Source: Rhizobium gallicum bv. gallicum R602sp (lineage in GTDB: Bacteria; Pseudomonadota; Alphaproteobacteria; Rhizobiales; Rhizobiaceae). From it: a stretch of 64,000 nucleotides of DNA. Below the pieces are notes generated by a model. The model saw only the letters and a program-made list of their open reading frames with translations, ran no database searches and had not been told where the DNA came from. The stretch spans positions 434,001 to 498,000 of the forward strand of contig NZ_CP006879.1 of assembly GCF_000816845.1 (NCBI RefSeq), read 5' to 3'. Both the position numbers and the translations under genes were made by a program. Below, piece after piece: positions 1 to 8,902 of the stretch (its first letter is position 1; the number at the start of each line of letters is the position of its first letter).

Positions 1-525
1 TGCGCCAGCTTGTCATCGATCAGTTGAAGGCGCATTGGTCGCCGGAACAGATCGCCGGCCGTCTGTCTCGGTGTCAGCGTCATCCGCGTTTGCCCCGAAA
101 CGATCTATCGCTTCATCTATGGCAAGGAAGACTATCCGCTCGGCCTCTACGAACACCTGCCCGAACGGCGACGCAGACGCCGGCCGCGCGGATCCCGCAA
201 GCCCCGTGACGGCTTGATCCCGTTTGAACACCGGATCTCTCAACTATCTGATTTTATTGATGATCGGTCGCAGCTCTGGCATTGGGAAGGCGATCTGCTG
301 ATCTTCGATCGCAAACTCGGCCATTACAATGTGACGTCGCTTGTTGAACGCGTGAGCCGCTACACCGTAATGATCAAGAACCGCAGTCGGCACTCGCGTC
401 CGATCATGGACAAGATCATTACGGCCTTCTCACCCTTGCTGTCCTCTGCACGCCGCAGTTTTACCTTTGATCGAGGCACCGAGTTTGCCGGCTTTCGGGC
501 TTTGGAAGACGGGCTCGGCGCCAAG
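1..525 (+). pseudogene. IS30-family transposase remnant, frameshifted and 3'-truncated
   Basis: The translated sequence reads as an IS30-type transposase: HWSPEQIAGRL near the start, then PETIYRFIYGKEDYPLG, HWEGDLLIFDRK and FTFDRGTEFAGF. The last two match the catalytic DDE region of the family. The first part and the rest lie in different frames, with the shift near position 75. Homology stops abruptly after about 525, before the expected C-terminal NSPWQKGAVE block. The 5' end lies outside the window. It cannot make an active transposase. After it (525-717) I see no gene. Confidence 0.8.
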
Positions 526-717
526 AGGAGGTCACACCATCATACGACCCAATGTGGGACGAGCCATGAGCGGTCGGAGTCTTTACGGCGCATGACAGCA
601 CGCTGCGCCATTCGCATCCTACAAAGGTGTTTGCGCGATGCAGGATATGCGGGCGATCTACGAGATTGGAAACGGTCCACAAGGATGACGCACATCGGCC
701 GCCAAACATCCAACTTG

Positions 718-1026
718 TCAGATCGGGCCTTTGGTGGAGTTAGATGCCGGTGCCAGCGACAGCCGCAGGCCAAGCACTTTCACCGCTTTGGCGATCGTAT
801 CGAGCGTCGGATTTCCCCCTGGGCGAAAAACCTTGTAGATGGTTTCACGACTGAGCCCGCTGTCTTTCGCGAATTGTGATGCGCCGCGTGCGCGGGCAAT
901 ATCGCCGATGGCCGCTGCAATAAGAGCAGGGTCTCCATCCTCTAGAACAGCGTCGAGATAGCCAGTCTGATCCTCGTGGGTTTTGATGTAGTTCTGAATA
1001 TCGAAGCGCGTTGTTTCCAATGCCAT
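718..1026 (-). CDS. HigA-like antitoxin of a type II toxin-antitoxin pair
   Basis: A roughly 102-residue protein starting MALETTRFDIQ. Its second half is a helix-turn-helix of the addiction-module antidote family (FAKDSGLSRETIYKVF, then NPTLDTIAKAVKVLGL). Family role: it binds and neutralises the toxin encoded just upstream and represses their shared promoter. The start at 1026 is chosen because it lies one base after the toxin stop codon, the usual toxin-first layout of this HigBA-like group. A longer reading frame begins inside the toxin gene but is probably not used. Confidence 0.8.
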   Translation of the reverse strand: MALETTRFDIQNYIKTHEDQTGYLDAVLEDGDPALIAAAIGDIARARGASQFAKDSGLSRETIYKVFRPGGNPTLDTIAKAVKVLGLRLSLAPASNSTKGPI

Positions 1027-1027
1027 C

Positions 1028-1318
1028 TTATAGCTCCTTCGCCATGGCCTTCGCCGTCGCAATGTCACGTTTCTGTCTTGCTTTGTCGCCACCGCACAGC
1101 ATCACCACGATAACATCAGCCTGTCTCACAAAATACAGCCGATAACCCGGCCCATAATCTATTCGTGCCTCGCTTACCCCGCTCCCCACGGGCTTTACAT
1201 CTCCGAAGTTTTCTAATTCGAAACGACGCAATCTGGCGAGAACTCTGTCACGCGCGCGCCGGTCTTTCAGATCTTCCAGCCATCGGGAAAAAGTGACTGT
1301 CAGGCGGACTTCAATCAT
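1028..1318 (-). CDS. HigB/RelE-like toxin (addiction module killer protein)
   Basis: A 96-residue basic protein with the RelE/HigB fold signature: TFSRWLEDLKDRRARDRVLAR near the N-terminus, the GPGYRLYF strand in the middle, and a C-terminal Lys/Arg-rich GGDKARQKRDI segment. Family role: ribosome-dependent mRNA cleavage that arrests growth when the antitoxin is lost, stabilising the plasmid. It is the first gene of a two-gene operon, with a clear promoter and operator immediately upstream. Both genes are intact although decayed IS30 pieces lie on each side. Confidence 0.82.
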   Translation of the reverse strand: MIEVRLTVTFSRWLEDLKDRRARDRVLARLRRFELENFGDVKPVGSGVSEARIDYGPGYRLYFVRQADVIVVMLCGGDKARQKRDIATAKAMAKEL

Positions 1319-1325
1319 GTGTAGT

Positions 1326-1368
1326 ACAGTACGCAGATTGCATAGGTTGTCAACTGTAATACACAGTT
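1326..1368 (-). promoter_or_regulatory. Promoter and operator of the higBA-like pair
   Basis: Read on the minus strand there is a perfect -35 TTGACA (1353-1348), a 16-base spacer and a -10-like TACTGT (1331-1326), just upstream of the toxin start at 1318. A dyad AACTGT-N5-ACAGTT (1352-1368) overlaps the -35 region. That placement suits autorepression by the HTH antitoxin. The promoter is seen in sequence; the regulator assignment is inferred. Confidence 0.6.
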
Positions 1369-1394
1369 AATGCTGACTTCACCTCACCGGCTGA

Positions 1395-1925
1395 TGCGCC
1401 AACTTGCTTTCTCATTCTCTCGATCCCTCCAACGACCTGAGCGTCCGAAGAGCCGCGAAGATCGGATTGTCGCCGAATGGGCCGCAAATCAGGGGCAGCC
1501 CAGCTTTCTGGACGCAGCCGTCGAGAAGTACCGTATGACGGCCCTCAAGATGGCCGGTCAGGACTGCGATACGAAGGTCTCCGCCTGCCCGATCATGGAC
1601 AGATCATCAATGCATATCATCTCTGCCGTCTTTTGCCCGCCGAAGCTTACCTTCGGCCGCGGGACCGAGTGCGCCGGGTTCAGGCCTCTGGAAGATGGCA
1701 TCGGTGCTTAAGAGCTGGTTCTGCGACCCAAACTCACCCTGGCAAAAAGGTGCGGTCGAGGACACTAACCAGCGTATCCGTCGCTTCCTGCCTGGCGATA
1801 CGGACCTCCACTATCACCCAGCGACAGCTTGTCGACCTCGCCCATCAGCCGAATTCGCTGCCAGGAAGGTGCTCGGGCTACAAAACGCCGGCCGAAGTGT
1901 TCATAGCTCATTTGCGAGAATGTGA
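1395..1925 (+). pseudogene. Second IS30-family transposase remnant, heavily decayed
   Basis: Scattered in three frames are IS30 transposase pieces: TFGRGTECAGFRPLEDG, then SWFCDPNSPWQKGAVED, RIRRFLPGDTDL, and finally GYKTPAEVF. The pieces supply the C-terminal half missing from the remnant at 1-525, but this copy is more diverged and carries several frameshifts. It is a separate, older insertion or a rearranged half of one element. The first part (1395-1570) is only weakly recognisable. Nothing is recognised from 1926 to 2116. Confidence 0.65.
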
Positions 1926-2116
1926 TCCCCTACCCTGCATAACCGGCATGATGCACTTAGCGGAGATTCTCCAAAAAAAACCGCGTCAAGCTGCGTCGAT
2001 GCCTTCGGGCGCCACCATGCTCGTTTTCCTGCGTCTAAGCAGGACTAAATGCAGTTTTTCCGCTTAACACCTCGTCATGCCGCAGCGAACGGATGAAGCA
2101 AATGCAATAAGAATAC

Positions 2117-2134
2117 TCCCCGAACGGTTGGGGA
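2117..2134. promoter_or_regulatory. Near-perfect 18-bp palindrome upstream of the polysaccharide gene
   Basis: TCCCCGAACGGTTGGGGA matches its own reverse complement at 16 of 18 positions. It lies about 85 bases before the start of the glycosyltransferase pseudogene, where an operator would be expected. The binding protein is unknown. Confidence 0.25.
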
Positions 2135-2219
2135 ATTCCTGCATCATGCGAGGTAGGGCAGTCAACGCACTTTCGAGACTCGGCCGGGTTGTCATATTTT
2201 ACGGAACGGGTTTGCGGAC

Positions 2220-4415
2220 ATGAAAATTTCAATCATCGTGCCAGTGCGCTTGAATGAAACGCTATTTGAAGGGCTGCCAAGGCTGGAACAGCTCGTCCGG
2301 AACGCCCCATCCGACCGCTTTGAGGTCGTCGTCGTTGACTACGGCAGCCCACTAGGCGGGCCGCCGAATTGTCGTTCCTCACAGACCAATTCGAGCACGC
2401 GAAACACGTGCGCATTGACTCAGAAGCCGAGCCGTTCAGCGCTGGTATTGCTCGAAACGTCGGCGCCCAAAATGCTACATCTCCGGTGATCATGTTCAAC
2501 GATGTTGATTGCCTTTGACCTTGCCAGCCCGAACATGTACGAGAAGATACATAAAGAAGCTCGCGCCAGGAGGATCGACGTCAACGCGTACGATTTTTTC
2601 GCTATCCCGATAGCCTTCCTAACGGTCGAGGGCGTGGAAGAATACCACCGAATACATGCGGCAAATGAACCGTACGACGCAGATTCCCTTTTCCACTACC
2701 ACATCATTCGCGGCGAAAAAGCAATTCATCTGGTTTATGGCCCATTCAGGGTCCACCATCGTCGTGAACCGGCTGCACTACCTATCAATCGGCGGGACGA
2801 GCCCCGTCTTTCCCAGATGCACGACTACATCGGGTTTCGTGCCTATCTCTCGCTCTACTCGTATGAGGTGGCATTCCGTGGCATCTACATGGTTCACCTC
2901 TGGCATCCTCGCCGCGCAGTGAATAGCGTCAACCAAGCCGCCAGCAACGTTAGCTATAAGCAGACGGAACGGAACTTCACCCTCCTTGGCGAGATGATGA
3001 AGGATTTTGACAAATCCGGAAAGCAGTTGAATGCCCTTCCGGATCGTGCTGTCTTCCGAAAAACCCTGGTCCTATGCCGACCCGCGTCCACGGCGCTGGA
3101 AACGCTGCGACAAGCCCTCCCCCTTCTCGGCCAATATTCAGTCATCGACGAGACGGTTTTCGCGGATGAACATGCGTTGCTGGATGCGATCGAGGCAGAG
3201 GAATTTAACCACGTCTTCTTCCTAAATCCGTACGGAAACGAACACAGGCTCAGCCTCTACAACGCAGTGCGTAGCGCCAACATACACTATTGGGTCCATG
3301 ACAGAGGCGCGCTGCCTCATTCTTGGTTCTTCGATCCAAACGGGTTTAATGCCGACAGTTCCAGCTACCTCAGAACTGGGATTCTCCGCTGCCAAGTGAT
3401 GAGCGGGAAGAGGTCATTTCCTACATCCGGTCGCTGAAAACGAATGCCGAGACCCTGGAGAAGAACGGCGCCCCCAAGTCTGCCGAGCATTGGCGGCATG
3501 CGTTTGGCATCGGGACCGAAGGGTCCTGTTCGTGCCGCTGCAGCGCCCAACCGACACGGTGACGAGATACTTTGGGGCTGAAGTCGGGCCATATGAGAAT
3601 TTTTATAAATGGGTGGCAGAGGTGGCCGCAAAACTCGACCCTTCCCAATGGGCGGTTGTCGTAAAGAAACACCCTGCGGAGCTGAACCGCCCGAAGATTC
3701 CGGGCGTGGTGTTCGCGCCCGATGACGCCCACGTGCACGACCTAATTGATCTGTCTCATTCAGTCATGCTGCTGAACTCTGGGGTTGGCCTCCTCTCGCT
3801 CGCTTTCGGGAAACCCGTTGTCGCATGCGGTGAGGCGTTCTACGCGTCCGACGGACTGGCATCCACCGCTCAATCCATTGATGAGGCTGCAGCAAAGATC
3901 AAAGCTGGCCTGCCATACGACCAAGAGACAGTCTACAGGTTCGTTCACTACCTCACGACGAAGTTTTACTCGTTTGGCCAGACCGATTATGTCGAACGAG
4001 ACCTCGGCGACCGACGTTTCTTGGCTGCCGCACGGATCAAGTATCAGAACATCAGAATGCTAACGGACGAGCACGTGTTTTTCGGATCTCCGCCCGCCGC
4101 AGCCTCGCTTGACAGCCCTCTTCCTTTGGCGGCAAGGACGCACTGGAGCGCGCCCGTCAAAAGGCGGATGCCGGTCCAATAATCCTTCAACAATCCAAGA
4201 TGCCGGCGCAGTTGCCGGCGCGTCTTTCGCCGCTGCAGCGCCAGAACGTTCCGATCGTGAGGCCATTTATTCGTCTTCTCGGAAACGCAAAGGACGTCGA
4301 GAAATACAACCGAGATCCAGCCATGTACTTCCGGAGGCTAAAGAGCCCCGGTTACAAATGGGTTGGCGGGATGCTTTTTTCACCACGCGCTCAAAGTCGT
4401 GAGGCCGCCGAATGA
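2220..4415 (+). pseudogene. Glycosyltransferase family 2 / capsule-synthesis protein, multiple frameshifts
   Basis: The reading frame opens with a family 2 glycosyltransferase start (MKISIIVPVRL, later FEVVVVDYGSP), shifts frame near 2360, and shifts again near 2500. It then continues as a long soluble domain to about 3390. After two more shifts comes a domain resembling capsule-polysaccharide synthesis proteins (RVLFVPLQRPTDTV, VVVKKHPAE, and HSVMLLNSGVGLLSLAFGKP). A final shift near 4130 leads to a conserved-looking tail ending near 4415. Joined together this would be a single large protein of about 700 residues. It probably once modified surface polysaccharide. At least four frameshifts make it non-functional, barring sequencing errors. 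Confidence 0.65.
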
Positions 4416-4757
4416 CAGAGATGAAGAACAGCGGCTTCCTCGACTTCATCAAGTTGAGCGCTTCTTGTCGATTGCTCAGGTCACCCACCCGAGTGTTGCC
4501 CAAGCGCTGACGCGCGCCAGGCCTACGTATCGTCGCGATAGCGACTGCGCGCCCTCTCATCTGCTAGGGGGTAAACCGAGCCGCGGCCGCAGCTTCGAAA
4601 TAAGCAGTTCTTACTTGGGGATTGCACCTCCTCGACCAGGCTCCAGAAAACTCCATCGGACTAGAACGGTAGGTAACGCCCGCGCCGATCAGCAAAACGT
4701 TTTGGGTGAGCTCGCGATATCTCGTCTCCAGTGAAGATCGCAATCAATGTTGATTGC
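4416..4757. other. No recognisable gene
   Basis: Short reading frames exist on both strands but none has a family signature, a ribosome binding site or neighbours that support it. It is probably decayed sequence between two remnants. Confidence 0.4.
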
Positions 4758-4914
4758 GAGCTTCCGTAGCCACCTCGGGCGGTTTATTTTGAGGTGTTGC
4801 CGCCGTTTCGGCAGGCAAGACGGGATAGGCGACCTCCGGTACCTTTCCGGTCAGCGAGTTAAGGAAGGCAACGATCAGGTCGCCTTCTTCTTCCTTCAAT
4901 TCTTTCAGTTTCAG
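4758..4914 (-). pseudogene. Duplicated C-terminal fragment of the di-heme peroxidase gene
   Basis: The translated minus strand (LIVAFLNSLTGKVPEVAYPV) repeats the C-terminus of the peroxidase encoded at 8903-10078, where the same segment reads LIVAFLNSLTGKVPDVAYPV. Similarity also extends past the coding end: both copies carry CTTCCGTAGCCA and TTTATTT. The fragment lacks the heme-binding region and any start, so it is a dead duplicate left by rearrangement. Confidence 0.8.
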
Positions 4915-5120
4915 GTAGGTCCGATATCGCAAGGCATCTCGTTCAGCCGTTGGTCATAAACTCCGGAAATTTCGAGCTCATCGTTTTGAAGCCATTCAAC
5001 TATCCGAGCGATTGCATCGCTTAGTGCGCTGTCCTCAGCCGCTATACCGATGGCCCTTGTACATTCGGAAGAAAATTCTCCGAGCAGGATCGATTTGTTC
5101 AGCGGCATGAATCCTGACAC
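4911..5120 (-). pseudogene. Possible C-terminal fragment of a periplasmic solute-binding protein
   Basis: A 69-residue reading frame whose second half (AIGIAAEDSALSDAIARIVE, then a YDQRL segment) resembles the last helices of family 3 extracellular solute-binding proteins. There is no signal peptide and no upstream part. It directly abuts the duplicated peroxidase fragment. The identification is weak; it may be an unrelated short frame. Confidence 0.25.
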
Positions 5121-5399
5121 AGAAATCGCCTTCGATTTGCGATGATGATGACTTGGAATGCGACCGGCGCAACGGCCCAGTCAGCCAAAATCCCACTGGT
5201 CGCTTCCGGCTGACGTCTTCGATGCGTTGATTTCCTTCAACCAGTAATGGCAGATAGCCTCATAGGTAACCGATTTGAAGGGGCGCTTGGTCGTCGACCG
5301 CCCGTCCGAAGCCGAAGCGATCCTCATCTACTATGAGTTTCGATCTCCTCCGACCTTGAACGGATGCGATCTGGGGCCATCACCCCCACGCCAACGCCG

Positions 5400-5560
5400 G
5401 CGGCTGGAACGGTTTCGCGCGAGACGCTTTACAAGTGGATGTCGGACGCCGGCCTATGGCTATCGCGCAAGCAGCGGCGCACGTCTTATCAGTTGCGGTT
5501 GCGCCGTGAGGCCTTTGGCGAGCTGCTTCAGAAGGCCGTCCATGGCCGGAGGTTGTTTGA
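5400..5560 (+). pseudogene. ISNCY-type transposase remnant
   Basis: A short stretch reads VSRETLYKWMSDAGLW followed by QLRLRREAFGELLQ. This matches the helix-turn-helix to catalytic-domain linker of ISNCY-family transposases (family pattern VSxETLRxWMxxAGLW, then RRxxxGELIQ). Both ends are missing. It lies directly upstream of the dctA control region. The 5130-5400 stretch before it has no convincing gene. Confidence 0.55.
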
Positions 5561-5586
5561 ACATGACAGTATAGCGACAGTCGATC

Positions 5587-5692
5587 TGTGCGGATCCGGA
5601 CAGATTTGCGTTGCACGCCACCAGCGTTCGAAGGAAAAGCGCAGCTATTACAACCCGCTGTGCGAACCGTGGTCAGTTGGCACATTGATTGC
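5587..5692 (+). promoter_or_regulatory. NifA/DctD-type upstream site plus sigma-54 promoter of dctA
   Basis: TGGCAC-ATTGA-TTGC (5678-5692) is a perfect -24/-12 sigma-54 promoter, 98 bases before the dctA start. Upstream, TGT-N10-ACA (5587-5602, in the near-palindrome CTGTGCGGATCCGGACAG) fits the NifA enhancer consensus. It also resembles the half-sites bound by DctD, the usual dctA activator. No dctB or dctD is in this window. Which activator works here cannot be decided from sequence alone. Confidence 0.75.
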
Positions 5693-5790
5693 TTGATATC
5701 TCTACAAGGCAGCAGCGGCTGTCGATCTTCGGACGGCGGCCTGGGAGGCCCGGCGCGTTGCCAGACTGGGCGCCCCACGTGGAGGATATC

Positions 5791-7116
5791 ATGATCATCG
5801 AACATTCTGCGGAGGTCTGCGGCAAGACACCCTTTTACCGCCATCTCTATGTCCAGGTCCTGGCGGCGATCGCCGCGGGTATCCTGCTCGGACATTTCTA
5901 TCCTGAGCTCGGCACTCAGCTGAAGCCGCTCGGCGACGCCTTCATCAAGCTCGTCAAGATGATCATCGCGCCGGTCATCTTCCTGACGGTCGCGACCGGC
6001 ATTGCCGGCATGACCGATCTCGCCAAGGTCGGCCGCGTCGCCGGCAAGGCGATGATCTACTTCCTGACCTTCTCCAGCCTCGCGCTCGTCATCGGCCTCA
6101 TCGTCGCCAATGTCGTCCAGCCGGGTGCGGGGATGCATATCGACCCGGCCTCACTCGATGCCAAGACAATCAGCACCTATGCGGAAAAGGCGCATGAGCA
6201 GTCGATCGCTGGCTTCCTGATGAACGTCATTCCGACGACGCTGATCGGCGCCTTTGCCGAGGGCGACATCCTGCAGGTGCTGTTCATCTCGGTGCTCTTC
6301 GGCATCTCGCTCGCCATCGTCGGCAAGAAGGCCGAGCCGGTTGTCGATTTCCTGCAGGCGCTGACGCTGCCGATCTTCCGGCTGGTGGCGATCCTGATGA
6401 AGGCTGCTCCGATCGGTGCCTTCGGCGCCATGGCCTTCACCATCGGCAAATACGGCGTCGCCTCGATCGCCAACCTCGCCATGCTGATCGGCACCTTCTA
6501 TCTCACCTCGTTCCTGTTCATCTTCGTCGTACTCGGCGCCGTGGCGCGCTACAACGGCTTCTCGATCGTGGCGCTCATCCGCTACATCAAGGAGGAGCTG
6601 CTCCTCGTTCTCGGCACTTCGTCCTCGGAAGCCGCACTGCCGGGCCTCATGAACAAGATGGAGAAGGCTGGCTGCAAGCGTTCGGTCGTCGGCCTCGTCA
6701 TTCCGACCGGCTATTCCTTCAACCTCGACGGCACCAACATCTATATGACGCTGGCGGCGCTCTTCATCGCCCAGGCGACCGACACGCCGCTTTCCTACGG
6801 GAATCAGATCCTGCTCTTGCTCGTCGCCATGCTGAGTTCAAAGGGTGCTGCCGGCATCACCGGCGCAGGCTTCATCACGCTCGCTGCGACGCTCTCCGTC
6901 GTTCCGTCCGTGCCGGTCGCCGGCATGGCGCTGATCCTCGGCATCGACCGCTTCATGTCCGAATGCCGCGCAATTACCAATATTGTCGGTAATGCGGTCG
7001 CGACGCTGGTCGTGGCGAAGTGGGAAGGCGAGCTCCACCAGGCGCAACTTTGCGCCGCGCTTGCAGGCGAAGCGCCGATTGAGACCAAAGCGACGTTCGC
7101 CCAGCCAGCCGAATAA
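5791..7116 (+). CDS. dctA: C4-dicarboxylate transport protein DctA
   Basis: A 441-residue inner-membrane proton/dicarboxylate symporter of the DAACS family. It imports succinate, fumarate and malate, the carbon that feeds nitrogen-fixing bacteroids. The sequence matches rhizobial DctA nearly throughout: MIIEHSAEV at the start, [12 protein letters not shown], the serine-rich [13 protein letters not shown] re-entrant loop, [15 protein letters not shown], and [17 protein letters not shown] at the substrate site. The ATG at 5791 is preceded by GGAGG (5781-5785); a longer in-frame extension upstream would overlap the promoter and is rejected. It has a sigma-54 promoter and a rho-independent terminator, so it is transcribed alone. 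The partner genes dctB/dctD are not nearby, which suits a second, symbiosis-specific copy. Confidence 0.96.
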   Translation: MIIEHSAEVCGKTPFYRHLYVQVLAAIAAGILLGHFYPELGTQLKPLGDAFIKLVKMIIAPVIFLTVATGIAGMTDLAKVGRVAGKAMIYFLTFSSLALVIGLIVANVVQPGAGMHIDPASLDAKTISTYAEKAHEQSIAGFLMNVIPTTLIGAFAEGDILQVLFISVLFGISLAIVGKKAEPVVDFLQALTLPIFRLVAILMKAAPIGAFGAMAFTIGKYGVASIANLAMLIGTFYLTSFLFIFVVLGAVARYNGFSIVALIRYIKEELLLVLGTSSSEAALPGLMNKMEKAGCKRSVVGLVIPTGYSFNLDGTNIYMTLAALFIAQATDTPLSYGNQILLLLVAMLSSKGAAGITGAGFITLAATLSVVPSVPVAGMALILGIDRFMSECRAITNIVGNAVATLVVAKWEGELHQAQLCAALAGEAPIETKATFAQPAE

Positions 7117-7154
7117 TGCCTCCCAGGGCAACTGCCGCACACCAGTGCGGATTG

Positions 7155-7189
7155 GCGCGGTCTGGTTTCCCAGATCGCGCTCTTTTTTT
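7155..7189 (+). terminator. Rho-independent terminator of dctA
   Basis: An 11-bp stem (GCGCGGTCTGG / CCAGATCGCGC, one G-T pair) with a TTTC loop is followed by TCTTTTTTT. It starts about 40 bases after the dctA stop. The following 300 bases (7190-7485) hold no gene I can support. Confidence 0.85.
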
Positions 7190-7485
7190 GTTTATCCACC
7201 AGCGAGGGCTTCTTGGCTGCCAAATGCCGTTCAAGCGCCTGCACCTGCCCGCTTTTCTAAGAAGACGCTCGTCGCCGCGACCACTGTCGATTTGTCGGGT
7301 CCGCGACACGATGCCGTTCGACCTGGTTCGTACTTCACTCTCATTTACACCGTTGATAACGCACCGATAGATCTTCCACGAGCGCCTCTTCGCGTAGCTG
7401 CCATGACTCTTGAAGCTTTCTCGATCGAGACCCGGCAGGACCTACCAACAGTGACCTACTGACCGCCCCGCCCTACGAGGAACCG

Positions 7486-7885
7486 TATGCTCACCGAAGG
7501 CCGGACTGCGATCCAATTTTGCCGGATTCCGCTCATCGATGTGGTCACGGCCATCGATCAAATTGCGGCGTCGTTCCCGAACAGGATCGCGATCAAGCAT
7601 AACGCTGAAGAACTCACATAGGCGGGTTGCGAGTGCGGTCGGACAGCATTTGCGAGCACCCTGCGAGAGCGCGGCGCGGAGGGTACTGTCGTGGGCTATT
7701 GCGGCGAACGAAATCGCCAATTGGGAACGGCTCCGGAGGGAGAACTGATACTCGGATATGTTGGCTTATGCCTCAATATCCAAGCCGATGTTTTAGCGCT
7801 CTTGGAAAAGCTGAACCTCCGGGGACCAGCCCAACGTGAGATTCAGCTCCCGCACGGCCTTCCCTTACCGCGCCGCCAACCATAA
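7486..7885 (+). pseudogene. Possible decayed adenylation (AMP-binding) domain fragment
   Basis: A frame beginning MLTEGRTAIQF continues as a pattern typical of the first residues of NRPS/acyl-CoA-ligase adenylation domains (FPNRIAIKHNAEELTY). A neighbouring frame then gives RVASAVGQHLRA, and the original frame VVGYCGERN. These three pieces in order match the start of such a domain (xRxAVxxxxxxLTYxxLNxRxxxLAxxLxxxGxxxxxVVGxCxER). An in-frame stop and frame changes show it is dead, and the rest of the domain is missing. Low certainty. Confidence 0.35.
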
Positions 7886-8185
7886 CGATCACCTCCGCCT
7901 CATGGAAATCGAAGGCTCTCAGGACCTGGTCTCAACTACTGGCCGGTGGTATGAGATCGGCAGGCTTAGATTCCTATCGTAAGCTGCTGCGTACTGGCCC
8001 CCGCGGTAACCCAGATTGCCAAATCGTTATTGCCAACGGTTCGTGTCTTCATAAGCTAGGACCGGTCCCAGGTGACCTGGAGAGAGCCCGAATAATGCAA
8101 ACTGTAATACGACAGCGATGAGCCATGCGTACACTTCTGCCCGGCTACACCAGTGAGGCTGGATTTTAGATGGAAGCAGTAAGTA
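7886..8185. other. No recognisable gene
   Basis: No reading frame on either strand has a recognisable family signature. It lies between a decayed fragment and the antitoxin operator. Confidence 0.4.
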
Positions 8186-8200
8186 TAGCTAACTTAGCTA
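8186..8200. promoter_or_regulatory. Perfect palindromic operator before the Phd-type antitoxin
   Basis: TAGCTAA-C-TTAGCTA is a perfect 7-bp inverted repeat around one base, 13 bases before the antitoxin start. Phd/VapB-type antitoxins repress their own operons through such sites, so autoregulation is likely. Confidence 0.55.
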
Positions 8201-8212
8201 ATCGAGGTTTCC

Positions 8213-8446
8213 ATGCAGGTTACAATTCATAACGCCAAGACGAACCTGTCCACACTTATTGAGGCGGCGAAGGCTGGCGAAGAAGTTGTCATCGTCAACG
8301 GTAAGGCTCCTGTTGCCCGGATCGTTGCCATCGCGCAAAACAGGTTCACCATCGGGCTACTGAAAGGCAAGGTCACAGGAGATGGACCAGATTTCTTCGA
8401 GCCTATGAGTGAGGATGAATTGGCGCTTTGGGAAGGCGCAGCGTGA
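8213..8446 (+). CDS. Phd/YefM-type antitoxin
   Basis: A 77-residue protein with the Phd fold: MQVTIHNAKTNLSTLIEAA (N-terminal DNA-binding strand and helix), then GEEVVIVNGKAPVARIVAI, and an acidic C-terminal tail (MSEDELALWEGA) that would wrap the toxin. It normally pairs with a PIN-domain VapC RNase. Here the downstream toxin gene starts at the overlapping GTGA but is frameshifted. The antitoxin is therefore an orphan and may still protect against related toxins elsewhere. Confidence 0.85.
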   Translation: MQVTIHNAKTNLSTLIEAAKAGEEVVIVNGKAPVARIVAIAQNRFTIGLLKGKVTGDGPDFFEPMSEDELALWEGAA

Positions 8447-8845
8447 CGGCTGTATTGCTCGACATGGACGCTGACCGGCGATTCGCGTTTATCTGCCAAA
8501 GCAACCGCCTATTACGGACGCCGACAGCGTTTTCGTCAGTCCGATCAGCTTCTTCGAGATCGGGCAGAAGGTTCGTATCGGCAAGTGGCGGAGATGGAGC
8601 CATTCGTCAACCATTTGCCGAGCTTGCTGGTAGAACAAGGCGGCAGAGTAGCCGCACTGGGCGCCGGAGATTTGTTTGAAAGGGCCGACTCTTGCGTGGG
8701 GGCATCGCGACCCGTTCGACCGTCTGTTGGCAGCGAGTGCGTTGGATTTTGGGACGCCGTTAATTTCAGCGGACGAGGTGTTTGACAAGCTCCGCGCCGT
8801 CAAACGTTTGTGGTGGACTTCAATCCCAGTTGGGGTCAGCGCTGG
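8443..8845 (+). pseudogene. VapC-type PIN-domain toxin, frameshifted
   Basis: Starting with GTG overlapping the antitoxin stop, the three frames in turn give VTAVLLDM, then DADSVFVSPISFFEIGQKV, MEPFVNHLPSLLVEQGGRV, and finally LAWGHRDPFDRLLAASALDF with TPLISADEVFDKL. These are the ordered motifs of a PIN-domain RNase, including the HRDPFDR active-site helix. The N-terminal aspartate lies in another frame from the rest. At least three frameshifts inactivate it, so only the antitoxin survives. Confidence 0.75.
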
Positions 8846-8902
8846 GCAGTCGAGGTCCATTTGTTATGATCCGCCGATACCTTCCGTAGCCAGCTCGAGC
8901 AT

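Noticed and set aside
2116..2160. Sigma-54 promoter at TTGGGGAATTCCTGCAT
   Set aside because: The spacing between GG and GC is nine instead of ten bases, and the block is better explained by the palindrome there.
5560..5575. Second NifA site at TGTTTGAACATGACA
   Set aside because: The spacer is nine bases, not ten, so it does not fit the consensus.
5380..6138. Minus-strand frame opposite the dctA start
   Set aside because: It is an Asp/Glu/Arg-rich shadow of the real dctA codons and has no family motif or ribosome site.
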